Origin: Streptomyces albipurpureus
Lineage (GTDB): Bacteria > Actinomycetota > Actinomycetes > Streptomycetales > Streptomycetaceae
DNA: 64,000 nucleotides
NCBI RefSeq assembly: GCF_023701525.1
Contig: NZ_JAMQAW010000026.1
Span: 1 to 64,000, forward strand
Direction: 5' to 3'
The translations under genes were made by a program, and so were the position numbers. Below the pieces are notes generated by a model, which ran no database searches, was not told where the DNA came from, and worked only from the letters and a program-made list of their open reading frames with translations. This document shows, one piece after another, positions 28,099 through 37,700 of the stretch (its first letter is position 1; the number at the start of each line of letters is the position of its first letter).

Positions 28099-28863
28099 TC
28101 ATTCCGCCCGCTGGCCCAACTCCCCTTCCAGCAGGGCGACGATCGCCCGATGCCCCGTCTCTCGCTCATGGCCCGCGAACGGCTCCCCGTCCCGCAGCAA
28201 CTCCACCATCACGATCCCCGTCCCGTCCTGCTGTGCGAGTCGGCGGGTCCGGGACTCATGCCCATCACCATGGGTGCGGAGCAGCCCTGTCTCCAGTTCT
28301 TCCGCGATATCTACGTCCAGCCACTTCCGTGACTCGTCCAGCGCCGCCCGTCGTTGTGTCTCGTCCGTGCCGTGCTCCAGCAGCACCCGTACGGTCGCGG
28401 GGGAGCCCCGGCGCGCGGCGAGGACCAGCGGGCACTCCTGCCGCGCATCGGCGAGGGTGATGTCCGCGCCCTGCTTGAGCAGTGCGTCCACGGTGTCGGC
28501 GTGGCCGTTCCCCGCCGCCCAGAGGAGTGCGGTGCCACCGAACTCCTCGCGCGCGTCCGGTCGCGCGCCCGCGGCGAGCAGGGCCCGTACCGCCTCCGTA
28601 TGGCCCCAGACGGCTGCCGCGCACAGCGGTAGCTCTCCCTGGTCCGGGCCGCTGCCCCGGTTGGGGTCCGCCCCCGCGGCGAGAAGCAGCCGAACGATCC
28701 CGGGCAGATCCTGCACCGCCGCCAGATGCAGTGTGGTCTCCTCCTCCTCGTCGACCGCATGGGCACTCACCCCGGCCCTCAACAGCCGTACGACGCTGTC
28801 GTCCTCGCCCTCGTAGATCGCGGTGAACAACTCGTCAGTTCCTTGCGCCACTGCATCCTTCAT
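28099..28863 (-). CDS. ankyrin-repeat protein
   Basis: 254 aa with about six ankyrin repeats, for example DDSVVRLLRAGVSAHAVDEEEETTLHLAAV, GIVRLLLAAGADPN and HADTVDALLKQGADITLADA. No signal peptide or membrane segment, so a cytosolic protein-protein interaction module. The last ~45 residues depart from the repeat. ATG at 28863. It is followed, on the same strand and 22 bp away, by the HExxH gene, which may form a transcription unit with it. Partner unknown. Confidence 0.88.
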   Translation of the reverse strand: MKDAVAQGTDELFTAIYEGEDDSVVRLLRAGVSAHAVDEEEETTLHLAAVQDLPGIVRLLLAAGADPNRGSGPDQGELPLCAAAVWGHTEAVRALLAAGARPDAREEFGGTALLWAAGNGHADTVDALLKQGADITLADARQECPLVLAARRGSPATVRVLLEHGTDETQRRAALDESRKWLDVDIAEELETGLLRTHGDGHESRTRRLAQQDGTGIVMVELLRDGEPFAGHERETGHRAIVALLEGELGQRAE

Positions 28864-28885
28864 GGGCGGAGCTTATGAGGATCGC

Positions 28886-29785
28886 TCAGGTGTCGCATTC
28901 GAGAATCGTGCGGCACAGTCCGCAGCGCGCCCGGGTGTGCCCTCGTACCGGAAGTCGGATGCGCTGATGGCAGGTGGGGCAGGGGAAGGAGACCCGCAGC
29001 CCCTGCGGCCCCGGCTCGAACACATAGGAGGAGGGGCCGCTCACCGGGCCACGGCCCGCGTGCTCCAGCGCGTACCGTCGATCCTTCGCATAGCGGTGCC
29101 GGGCGGCCCAGCCGGAAGTGGTCAGCGGCGGCTGTCGGGCCTCCCGCAGGGCCTGGGCGCGCCCCTTGGTGTACGCGGTGTACCCCTGCGGGCTGGTGAA
29201 CCACGGCGAGGGGTCCTCGTTGAACAACAAGGCCCGCTTGGCCATGACGTAACCGAACTCCTCGGGGGTGAGATAGCCCAGCTTCTGGCTGGAGAGCTGG
29301 TCCTCCCGGAACGCGTCCAGCAGCAGCCACCCGGCACCCAGATAGGTGGTCACGGTGTCGGTGAGGATCTCGTTGTCGTACGTGGCGGGAAACGATAGGT
29401 CCAGCCGGTGCAACCACACATGGGTGATCTCATGTGCGAGGGCCGCGCCGATGTCCCGCCGATGTCTGCGGAAGCGGTCATTGAGCTCGATGAAGTACTC
29501 CGGCCCGGCGGTGAGTTCGACGCCCGCCGCATGGTGCATCTCGCGGAAGCTGACGATCATCCGTGCGTCGGGCAGCCGCAGATGGGCCACGAGCGCGCGG
29601 GCGACGGCCTGTGCCCCGAGATGAAGATCGTCCTGGTCGGAGAAGGCCACATCGACGGGGAGCACGCTCGACGCGTAGGAGAGCAGGCCGTCGGGGGAGA
29701 GCCTGCGATACAGCGCGGTGATGGCCGCCTGCACGGTGTCGAGGTGCGGAAAACCATGGACGACCTCATTGCCCTTCGCCACCAC
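28886..29785 (-). CDS. HExxH putative zinc metallopeptidase with C-terminal zinc ribbon
   Basis: 299 aa from the GTG at 29785, which follows GGGGA by 7 bp. Centre: ALAHEITHVWLHRLDL, an HExxH zincin site; about 20 residues on, YDNEILTDTVTTYLGAG offers Glu/Asp for the third ligand. C-terminal residues carry FPCPTCHQRIRLPVRGHTRARCGLC, a CxxC...CxxC zinc ribbon. No signal peptide. An intracellular metalloprotein with this pairing recalls SprT-like and M48-like proteins but matches neither precisely. Its transcript probably includes the ankyrin gene downstream. Confidence 0.65.
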   Translation of the reverse strand: MVAKGNEVVHGFPHLDTVQAAITALYRRLSPDGLLSYASSVLPVDVAFSDQDDLHLGAQAVARALVAHLRLPDARMIVSFREMHHAAGVELTAGPEYFIELNDRFRRHRRDIGAALAHEITHVWLHRLDLSFPATYDNEILTDTVTTYLGAGWLLLDAFREDQLSSQKLGYLTPEEFGYVMAKRALLFNEDPSPWFTSPQGYTAYTKGRAQALREARQPPLTTSGWAARHRYAKDRRYALEHAGRGPVSGPSSYVFEPGPQGLRVSFPCPTCHQRIRLPVRGHTRARCGLCRTILECDT

Positions 29786-30009
29786 GTCGCGTCCCCCTGC
29801 CCCCGCGTCTGCGCCGCACAGGACTCCAACTGTACGGAGCCGCCCGCCCGAAACGTTGGGTTGACCTGGCCGAAAACTGCTCCTTGTGGCACAGCTGATC
29901 GACTCTCCATAATCCCAGACACCGTCTTGTCGGGCACATGACAGCAATGCCTTTTGCGGTCCTGGCCCGATGGGAGCGCAATTCTCAACCCCCCACGAAG
30001 GGTAGTCCG

Positions 30010-30777
30010 TTGAAGCTTCTCCGTACCCTCAAGAGATGCGCTGCGGCCGGCGCGGTGCTCCTCGCCGCCGTAAGCCTCCAGCCCAGCACCGCGTCCGCCG
30101 CCGCCCCACCCGTCGTCGGTGGCACCCGAGCCGCCCAGGGCGAGTTCCCCTTCATGGTGCGACTCTCCATGGGCTGTGGTGGCTCCCTGATCAGTCCGCA
30201 GGTCGTGCTGACCGCAGCGCACTGTGTCAGTGGCTCCGGCAGCACCACCTCCATCACCGCCACCGCGGGCGTCGTCGACCTGCAGAGCAGTGCGGCCACC
30301 AAGGTCCGCTCCACCAAGGTCCTCCAGGCCCCCGGCTACAACGGCACCGGCAAGGACTGGGCGCTGATCAAGCTCGCCCAGCCCATCAATCTGCCGACCC
30401 TCAAGCTCGCCGACACCGCCGCCTTCAACAGCGGCACCTTCACGGTCGCCGGCTGGGGCGCGGCACGCGAGGGCGGCGCCCAGCAGCGCTATCTGCTCAA
30501 GGCCCAGGTGCCGTTCGTCTCCGACGCCAGCTGCCAGCGGTCCTACCCGAGCCTGGTGGCCCGCGAGGAGATATGCGCCGGATTCCCCCAGGGGGGCACC
30601 GACACCTGCCAGGGTGACTCCGGCGGTCCCATGTTCCGTCGGGACAACGCCAACGCCTGGGTCCAGGTCGGCATAGTCAGCTGGGGCCAGGGCTGCGCCC
30701 AGCCCAACTACCCCGGTGTCTACACCGAGGTGTCCCACTTCGCCGCCACCATCAAGTCAGCGGCAGCCACCCTCTAG
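30010..30777 (+). CDS. sprT: secreted trypsin, Streptomyces griseus trypsin type
   Basis: 255-aa pre-pro-protease from a TTG at 30010, after CGAAGGG. An ATG at 29938 would add 24 residues, but the TTG start aligns with the S. griseus precursor as I recall it. Sec signal peptide (KLLRTLKRC basic region, hydrophobic core, PSTASA), then a propeptide ending before VVGGTRAAQGEFPFMVRLSM. Catalytic triad His71 (TAAHC), Asp116 (GKDWALIKL) and Ser204 (GDSGGP), with Asp198 as the S1 determinant for Arg/Lys cleavage. Six cysteines are placed for three disulfides. Extracellular. In S. griseus the gene is A-factor/AdpA controlled; I found no exact AdpA site here. Confidence 0.95.
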   Translation: MKLLRTLKRCAAAGAVLLAAVSLQPSTASAAAPPVVGGTRAAQGEFPFMVRLSMGCGGSLISPQVVLTAAHCVSGSGSTTSITATAGVVDLQSSAATKVRSTKVLQAPGYNGTGKDWALIKLAQPINLPTLKLADTAAFNSGTFTVAGWGAAREGGAQQRYLLKAQVPFVSDASCQRSYPSLVAREEICAGFPQGGTDTCQGDSGGPMFRRDNANAWVQVGIVSWGQGCAQPNYPGVYTEVSHFAATIKSAAATL

Positions 30778-30796
30778 AACGGCCACCCTCTAGAAC
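30766..30796. repeat. tandem duplication across the sprT stop codon
   Basis: The 15-mer GCCACCCTCTAGAAC occurs at 30766-30780 and again at 30782-30796 (16-bp period), so the TAG of sprT and its flank are duplicated in the 3' UTR. Confidence 0.85.
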
Positions 30797-30913
30797 ACAC
30801 CGGAACGGCCACTCTCCAGGGCGGTGTCCCCGCGGAGGACCGTCCGACTGCTCCGGAGAGCAGTTCCGCGGCACAGCACCGTCGAGAGCAACCCCTTGGG
30901 CCGTCTGACAGGC

Positions 30914-30945
30914 GGGGCAGGTGTGGTTAGTCCAACACCTGCCCC
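30914..30945 (+). terminator. hairpin terminator after sprT
   Basis: Perfect 11-bp stem GGGGCAGGTGT / ACACCTGCCCC (30914-30924 and 30935-30945), 10-nt loop, followed by CCGCTTTGTCC. It separates sprT from the GH101 gene. Confidence 0.8.
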
Positions 30946-31022
30946 CGCTTTGTCCATGGGCCCTGCTCGCCGTCACGGCGCAGATTGACGTGAACCGAAT
31001 CACCGTGGCGAGGAGGACGAGC

Positions 31023-34000
31023 GTGTACGCAGAAGAACGCGGCCCCAGTCGGAGAACGGTGGTGGCCGCCACCGCCCTGGCCGGTGCCGGAGCGGCCATC
31101 GGCACCGCGGGCACCGCGTTCGCGGCCCCCATGGGACCGGCCGAGAACGTGCTGCGCTCATCCGAACTCGATGTCAGGGTCGACAGCGGCTTCCCGCGGA
31201 TCATCTCGTACACCGATCGCGACACCGGTGCGCAGCTGTACGGGCAGCAGGACCCGATCACCTCCGTACTGATCGACTCGGTCGCCCGTACGCCGGAGCG
31301 GGTGACCGCACGCGCCCGCCGTGACCGTGTCGCGTACACCCTTGTCTTCGGCCCCACCGAGATCGATGTGGAGATCCGGGTGGAGGGCTGGCGGGTTCAC
31401 TGGCGGGTGACCCGGATAGCGGACAGCGGCGCCCTGCGCGTGGGCACGCTCCAGATCCCGGCGCTCGCCCTGCTCTCCCTCCGCAGTGACCAGCCGGGCG
31501 CCGTGCTCCACGCGGCCCGTATCCAACTGGACAAGGCGACCAGCGGCGACACCCTCATCCGGCTCACACCCGCCACCCCGGTGGAGGCCAGACCCACCGG
31601 CTGTGCCTATGCCGTCGTCGCCCATGACCGGCTCGGGGGTGCGATCGAAACCAACACCGTCTGGGACAAGCCCACCAGCGCGGCCGGAAACACCTGGGAC
31701 AACGGCAGGCTCTGGCGGCAGACCCTGGCCAAGGACGGCCAGGTACTGGCCCAACTGGTGCCCGGCCAGTGGACCCATCGCGCGGCCACCGCGCCCATCG
31801 ACGCCACCGAACCACTGCCCTACGCCACCGTCGTCATCACCCGCGACCGCAACGGCGATTCCGTCGTCGACTGGCAGGACGCGGCCATCGCCTTCCGGGA
31901 CATCATGGTCACCCCGCTCGGTGCCGACGAGCAGCATCTACGGGTGGTCCCGCATATCCCCTTCAACTTCGCGTCGCAGGCGACCAACCCCTTTCTCGCC
32001 ACGCTTGACCAGGTCAAACGGATCTCGCTAGCGACCGATGGGCTACGGCAGTACACCCTGCTCAAGGGCTATCAGTCGGAGGGCCATGACTCGGCCCACC
32101 CCGACTACGCCGGCCATCACAACAAACGCGCCGGCGGGCTCAGTGACCTCAACACCCTGCTGCGAGAAGGCGCCGAGTGGGGCAGTGACTTCGGCGTCCA
32201 TGTCAACGCCACCGAGTCCTACCCGGTCGCCAACGCCTTCTCCGAGACACTCGTCGACAAGGCGAACGAACAGTGGGACTGGCTGGACCAGTCGTACCGC
32301 ATCGATCAGCGACGCGATCTGGTCAGCGGTGACATCATCCGGCGCTTCGCCGATCTGCGCGCCGAGACCCATCCCGCGCTGAACATGCTCTACATCGATG
32401 TCTTCCGCGAATCCGGCTGGACATCGGACCGCCTCCAGCGTGCCCTACGCGAACAGGGCTGGGAGATCACCACGGAGTGGGGCCACGGTCTGGAGCGTTC
32501 GGCGCTGTGGGCCCACTGGGCGACCGAGACCGACTACGGACCCGACACCTCCCGAGGCATCAACTCCCAGCTGATCCGCTTCATCCGCAACCATCAGAAG
32601 GACGTGTTCGCGGACAAGTGGCCCACCCTGCTGGGCATCCCCCGTACCAGCAACTTCGAGGGCTGGGTGGGAAAGACCGACTGGCACGCGTTCTACGAGC
32701 TGATCTGGACGGAGTCCCTGCCGGCGAAGTACCTCCAGGCCCATCCCATCAAGCGCTGGACCGATCATGAGATCACCTTCTTCGGTCCCACCTCGGTCTC
32801 CGACGCCGAGGGCATCCGTCAGATCACCACCGACGGGCGTCTGGTGTACGACGGCGGGAAGTACCTCCTGCCCTGGGAGCCGCGCCGGGCCACCGACCCC
32901 GTGAAGCTCTACCACTACAACCCGGCCGGTGGCACGAGCGAGTGGCGCCTTCCGCGCGGCTGGGGCGGCCGGTCCACGGTGGCGCTGTACCGCCTCACCG
33001 ACCAGGGCCGCGAACACATCGACGAGCTGCGGGTCAATTCCGGTGGCCGGATCACCATCGACGCCGAACCGGGCCAGCCCTATGTCATCCACCGCACCCG
33101 GGTCCGTCCCCGGTCCGACCCCGACTGGGGCCAGGCCACCCCCTTGCATGACCCCGGCTTCACCTCGGGCTCCCTCGACGGCTGGGCGGTCACCGGTCCC
33201 GCGTCGGTCGCGCCGAGTTCGATCGGTGACTACGAACTGGTGATCGCCGCCGGCGCCACGGCGGCCGTGAGCCAGCGGCTGACCCGGTTGAAGCCGGGCC
33301 CCTACGCCGCGTCGGTCCAGGTCGAGGTCGGTGAGCGGGCCGGTCAGCGCCGCCGCGCCAGTCTGGAGGTCCGTACCGCGGACGGTGTGACGGCGGGCAA
33401 CTGGACCGATGTCTCCACGGCGGTCAACTATGTGGCGGCCGACCGGAAGCACGGCACCCGCTTCCAGCGGATGTTCACCTATTTCACCGTCCCCGAGGGC
33501 GGCGGCCCGGTGTACCTCAGCCTGCGGGCCGCGGCCGGTGACGCCCGTATCCGCTTCGACAATGTCCGGATCGTCGCCGCTCGACCCACCCGCAAGCCGG
33601 GCACGGTGGCCTACGAGGACTTCGAGAACATCCCCCAGGGCTGGGGAGTCTTCGTCAAGGGTGACGCGGGCGGCGCCACCGACCCCCGCACCCATATCGC
33701 CCAACGCCACGCGCCCTTCACCCAGCGCGGCTGGCACGGCAAGGCCATCGACGATGTGATCGACGGCGGGGAGTCCCTGAAGTCCCGCGGCGAGAACGAA
33801 GGGCTGGTCTACCGCACGGTCCAGCACCTGGTGCGCTTCGAACCGGGGAAGCGCTATCGGGTGATGTTCCGCTACGAGAACGAGAAGGCGGGGGAGTACG
33901 CCTGGATCACCGGCGTCGACACCCGCGAACTGGACCGTGCCCCGATCCCGGTGGCCACCGAACCGACCCTCTGGAGCCATGAGTTCACCGCACCCGAAGC

Positions 34001-34088
34001 GGGCGAGGCCTGGGTCGGTCTGCGGAAGACCGGGGGAGCGTGGAAGTCGGAGTTCGTGCTGGACGCCTTCGAGGTACGGGAGGTCTGA
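31023..34088 (+). CDS. secreted GH101 endo-alpha-N-acetylgalactosaminidase
   Basis: 1021 aa from the GTG at 31023 after GAGGAGGACGAGC. Twin-arginine signal (SRRTVVAATALAGAGAAIG...AFA). The N-terminal beta-sandwich (about 45-330) leads into the catalytic barrel PFNFASQATNPFLATLDQVKR; nucleophile probably Asp459 in MLYIDVFRESG and acid/base probably Glu485 in TTEWGHG, as in the family. Two C-terminal beta-sandwich/galactose-binding-like domains follow (FTSGSLDGWAVTG and YEDFENIPQGWGVFVKG). GH101 enzymes release the core-1 disaccharide Gal-beta-1,3-GalNAc from Ser/Thr of mucin-type glycoproteins. Proximity to a trypsin and, further on, a GH35 galactosidase fits glycoprotein scavenging. Confidence 0.92.
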   Translation: MYAEERGPSRRTVVAATALAGAGAAIGTAGTAFAAPMGPAENVLRSSELDVRVDSGFPRIISYTDRDTGAQLYGQQDPITSVLIDSVARTPERVTARARRDRVAYTLVFGPTEIDVEIRVEGWRVHWRVTRIADSGALRVGTLQIPALALLSLRSDQPGAVLHAARIQLDKATSGDTLIRLTPATPVEARPTGCAYAVVAHDRLGGAIETNTVWDKPTSAAGNTWDNGRLWRQTLAKDGQVLAQLVPGQWTHRAATAPIDATEPLPYATVVITRDRNGDSVVDWQDAAIAFRDIMVTPLGADEQHLRVVPHIPFNFASQATNPFLATLDQVKRISLATDGLRQYTLLKGYQSEGHDSAHPDYAGHHNKRAGGLSDLNTLLREGAEWGSDFGVHVNATESYPVANAFSETLVDKANEQWDWLDQSYRIDQRRDLVSGDIIRRFADLRAETHPALNMLYIDVFRESGWTSDRLQRALREQGWEITTEWGHGLERSALWAHWATETDYGPDTSRGINSQLIRFIRNHQKDVFADKWPTLLGIPRTSNFEGWVGKTDWHAFYELIWTESLPAKYLQAHPIKRWTDHEITFFGPTSVSDAEGIRQITTDGRLVYDGGKYLLPWEPRRATDPVKLYHYNPAGGTSEWRLPRGWGGRSTVALYRLTDQGREHIDELRVNSGGRITIDAEPGQPYVIHRTRVRPRSDPDWGQATPLHDPGFTSGSLDGWAVTGPASVAPSSIGDYELVIAAGATAAVSQRLTRLKPGPYAASVQVEVGERAGQRRRASLEVRTADGVTAGNWTDVSTAVNYVAADRKHGTRFQRMFTYFTVPEGGGPVYLSLRAAAGDARIRFDNVRIVAARPTRKPGTVAYEDFENIPQGWGVFVKGDAGGATDPRTHIAQRHAPFTQRGWHGKAIDDVIDGGESLKSRGENEGLVYRTVQHLVRFEPGKRYRVMFRYENEKAGEYAWITGVDTRELDRAPIPVATEPTLWSHEFTAPEAGEAWVGLRKTGGAWKSEFVLDAFEVREV

Positions 34089-34175
34089 GTGTGCGGCGGC
34101 CATCGTCCGACGACGGTGGCCGCCCGGCTCGGACACACCATCCGAGCCGGCTGAGATGGACGTCGCAGAACGGCG

Positions 34176-34715
34176 TCAGAGAAAGCTGGCGCTGGACTGG
34201 AACTCATGGGTATCGGCCGGGAGGTCGAAGAAGATGTCGGACTCCACCTCACCCGTGAGCAGGATGGACTCAAGGAACTGGGCAGCGGGCATCGGATACC
34301 GCTCCCACTCCGGACCGCGCCCTTCACCGATCATGACGGTCCACTCGTCGGGCTTCTGCCCGGGCCGGACGAGCCAGTACAGATTGTCACCGTTCTCCGT
34401 CAGCGCCCAGGTGATGACCCGGCTGCCCGCCTCCTCCAACTCCGGCGGCCTGGGGGCACTGCGTTCCCAGAGCCGTCGCAGCATCTCCATCCGGCCTTCG
34501 TTCTCCGTCGACAAGTCGTAGTACTTGTTCGCGCAGCCCGGCTCCAGAAGCCAGATGGCGTCGTCGAACAGTCCGCCGCCGTAGGTGTCGACGAGCTCCT
34601 TGTAGTCCTGTGGGAGCGCGGTTCCCAACCGGGTCTCGACCGGCCCCCAGTCCTTGGGCTCAGAAGCAGCGGGCGGGGGGATGCGCTCAGCGAGGCGCGC
34701 GACATGGGGATTCAC
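34176..34715 (-). CDS. SMI1/KNR4-family immunity protein
   Basis: 179-aa SMI1/KNR4 (SUKH) fold: DWGPVETRLGTALPQDYKELVDTYGGGLFDDAIWLLEPG at the start and a Trp/acidic-rich middle (VITWALTENGDNLYWLVRPGQKPDEW). This superfamily supplies immunity proteins for polymorphic toxins. The GTG at 34715 has a strong AAGGAG, and the gene lies only 30 bp after the RHS toxin stop on the same strand, the standard toxin-then-immunity order. It presumably neutralises the C-terminal nuclease domain encoded immediately upstream. Confidence 0.88.
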   Translation of the reverse strand: MNPHVARLAERIPPPAASEPKDWGPVETRLGTALPQDYKELVDTYGGGLFDDAIWLLEPGCANKYYDLSTENEGRMEMLRRLWERSAPRPPELEEAGSRVITWALTENGDNLYWLVRPGQKPDEWTVMIGEGRGPEWERYPMPAAQFLESILLTGEVESDIFFDLPADTHEFQSSASFL

Positions 34716-34745
34716 TGGAAGGCTCCTTCTAAGGCGTCGTCCTGG

Positions 34746-37700
34746 CTATGGTTTGGGCACATTGAGGACCGTAACGTGATTGACCCCCGCGGCCGTGGAA
34801 TCGGACTCGTAGGGCTTGAAGGTGAACCCTCGATTTCCGTGTGCCTCCAGAGTCATGGCGACGGGAATGACATCGCTCGGATCGTCGGTGCGATAGATGG
34901 GGGTGACCGTGTACTGGATGATCTCCCCCTTGTCGACGGCTTCCCTGATCTGGTTCTCGACGGCCACCATGACCGGGGAGTTCGCGTTGCGGTGCATGGT
35001 GACGAAGTTTCGGGGGTCCCTGTTCGATCCACCGATCTGCGCACCCAGCAGATGGGTCCTGTTGTAGTTCCGGCCGGTGACCCAGCCCGCGACATTGACC
35101 CGGGGCCGGGTCTTGCCGCCCGTCATATCCCCACCGATCGTGGCATGCATGGAGGTGGCACGGCCGCCGGGCCCCGGCGCGCCGTACTGGACCCGCCGTC
35201 CCCAGGTGACATCACTCTCGTCGCAGGGCGCCAGCCCGAGCGGATCGGAGAGGGTGTACGGATTGCCCACATAGGCCATCGGGTTCGGTGCCGCGTCGAG
35301 GCCCAGCGGATCGGAGGTCAGATAGCGGGCCGTCCCCGGATCGTAGTGACGGAAGTAGTTGTGATGGAGTTCCGTCTCCGGGTCGAAGTACTGTCCGGGA
35401 AAACGCAGCGGTGTGTACGCGGTGGCATCGCGGTTCCAGGTGGTGGTGCCCCAGAGCGTTGTCTTGGTGCGCCAGGCGATCTCGCCATCCGTGTCGACGA
35501 GCTCGGTGGGAGTGCCGATCTGGTCGGTGACGATGGCGAAGAACCGCTGGTCGACGACGTCCTGAGGGAGCTCGGACCGCGACTTGGTCTCCGTCTGCGC
35601 CAGTGGGGTGAACCCCTGGTGTTCCCAGGTGAGGGTCAGCGCCTCGGCCGCCCCCGCGAGCCGGGTGGTCTGCTCGGTGAGGGTGCTGCCGTCCCAGGTG
35701 AAGAGGGTCTCCTCGACGACGCTCGTACGGTCCCCGCCCATTCGCTGCTTGGCGATACGGCGGCCCAGCGGGTCATGGAGATAGCGCCACTCGGTGCCGT
35801 CGGGGGTGATGACAGCGGTGAGGCGGTCCTCCGCGTCCCAGGTGTACCGCCAGGTGTCGGGCTTGCGGGACAGCCGGGCCTTCTGGCGAAGGATGACCCG
35901 GCCCTCGGCGTCGTACTCATAGCGGACCCTGCCCGCCTGAGTGAGCCGAGTGCCCGAGTACAGACGCTCGCCCCGGTCCTCCGGGCGGGCGTGCCGATCC
36001 GGCCAGGCCGCCCGTGTCTGGTTGCCGACGAGGTCATAGGCGTAGCTCTCGGCCCAGTCGTCCGCCTGGACGGCCGTGACCCGTCCCACCTGGTCGAGGG
36101 TCAACTCACGCCGACCAGTGTGGAGGTCGGTGACGGCGGTGGGAAAGCCGTCGGCGCGGTAGCGGAAGCTTCGCCGCCCCCATGGTTCCGGTGACCTGGG
36201 GGTGCTCAGCGTCTGGTCGAGGAGGCGCCCGGCCGGGTCCCAGGTGTTGTGCAGCGCGAACACCTGGCCCAACCGGCGCTCGGTCTCCCGCCCCACGGCG
36301 TCATGGTCGAAGGCGAGGGTCCGCCCCGCCGCGGTCAGCGCGTCGCGGTGCCCCGCCCGGTCGTAGGAGTAGCTGGTGAGCGCCCCGGACGGAGTGGTGC
36401 GCCCGGTACGGCGACCGACGGCGTCGCACCGGGTGGTGAGCGACCGTCCATTCACCGTCTCGCCGAGCAGCCGCCCCAGTCGGTCGTAGTGGAAGCTGAG
36501 TACTCCATCAAGCCCGGCAGCACGGAGCAAACGACCGCAGGGATCGTTCTCGAAGGTGATCCGCCTGCCGTCGACGCTCTTCTCGACCACCGCACCGGCG
36601 CTGTCATAGGTGTAGCTGACCCGCTGTCCTACCGCATTGGTCTGGGTGACGGTCCTGCCGAGCGCGTCATGGGTGAAGCGCCTGGTCCGCCCGTCGAAGT
36701 CACTCTCCTCGATGAGACGACCCGCCGCGTCATAGCCATAAGTCCACTTCCAACCCTGGGGGTTGGAGACCTCGGTGAGCCTCAGTTCCCGGTCATAGGC
36801 GAAGGCATAGCGTGCTCCGTCAGGTCCGATCCGCTCCGAGACCAGATCGAAGTGGGTGTAGGAGAACCGGGTGAGCTGCCCCAACCCGTCGGTGTGACTG
36901 GTGCAGTTCCCTTCGCCGTCATAGGTCCATCGCTCGGTGACACCGTTGGGGTCGGTGCGTGCCGCGAGATGCCCCTCTACGGTCCACTCCAGTCGGCTGC
37001 GCCCGCCGAGCGGATTGGTCACCAGCGCCAGCCGCCCGAACCCGTCGTACTCGTACCCGGTCGTCTGACCTGCCGGGTCCGTGACCGTACGCGGCAGGCC
37101 CGTATCGGTGCAGGTGTAGTGGACGCTCTGGCCGAGCGCGTCGGTGACCGAGGTGAGCCGCCCGCCCGGACCATAGGACCAGCGGGTGGTGTCACCCGCC
37201 GGGTTGGTGACCGCGGTCCTGTTCCCGTGTTCATCGTAGAAGTGCTGCCAGACGGCCCCATCGGGCTCGGTCAGGAGATGGGGCAGCCCGAGCGCGTTGT
37301 AGCTGACGCTGGTGCGCATTCCATCGGCGCGGATCAGAGCGGTGGGGCGGCCGGCGGAGTCATAGCGGACATGGACCGTCTCCCCCAGCGCGTTGGTCGA
37401 GGACAGCAGCCGGTCGTAGGCGTCGTACTCGGTGCGGGTGGTATTGCCCTCGGGGTCGATCTCGGCGACCACCTGATGGAGCTCATTGAGCTGGAAGGTG
37501 GTGGTCGCGCCCGTCGCGTCCGTGTAGCGGGTGACCAGATCCTCGGTGTCGTAGCTGATGGTCGAGGACAGAAAGCCGTCCGGGCCGACCGTTTCCACCA
37601 CCCGTCCCAAGCCGTCGTAGACATAGCGGAAGGCGGAGTCGTTGCGGTCGGTCCAGGAGGTGATCCGGTCGTCGTGGTCGTAGCCGAAGGCCAGTGCGTG

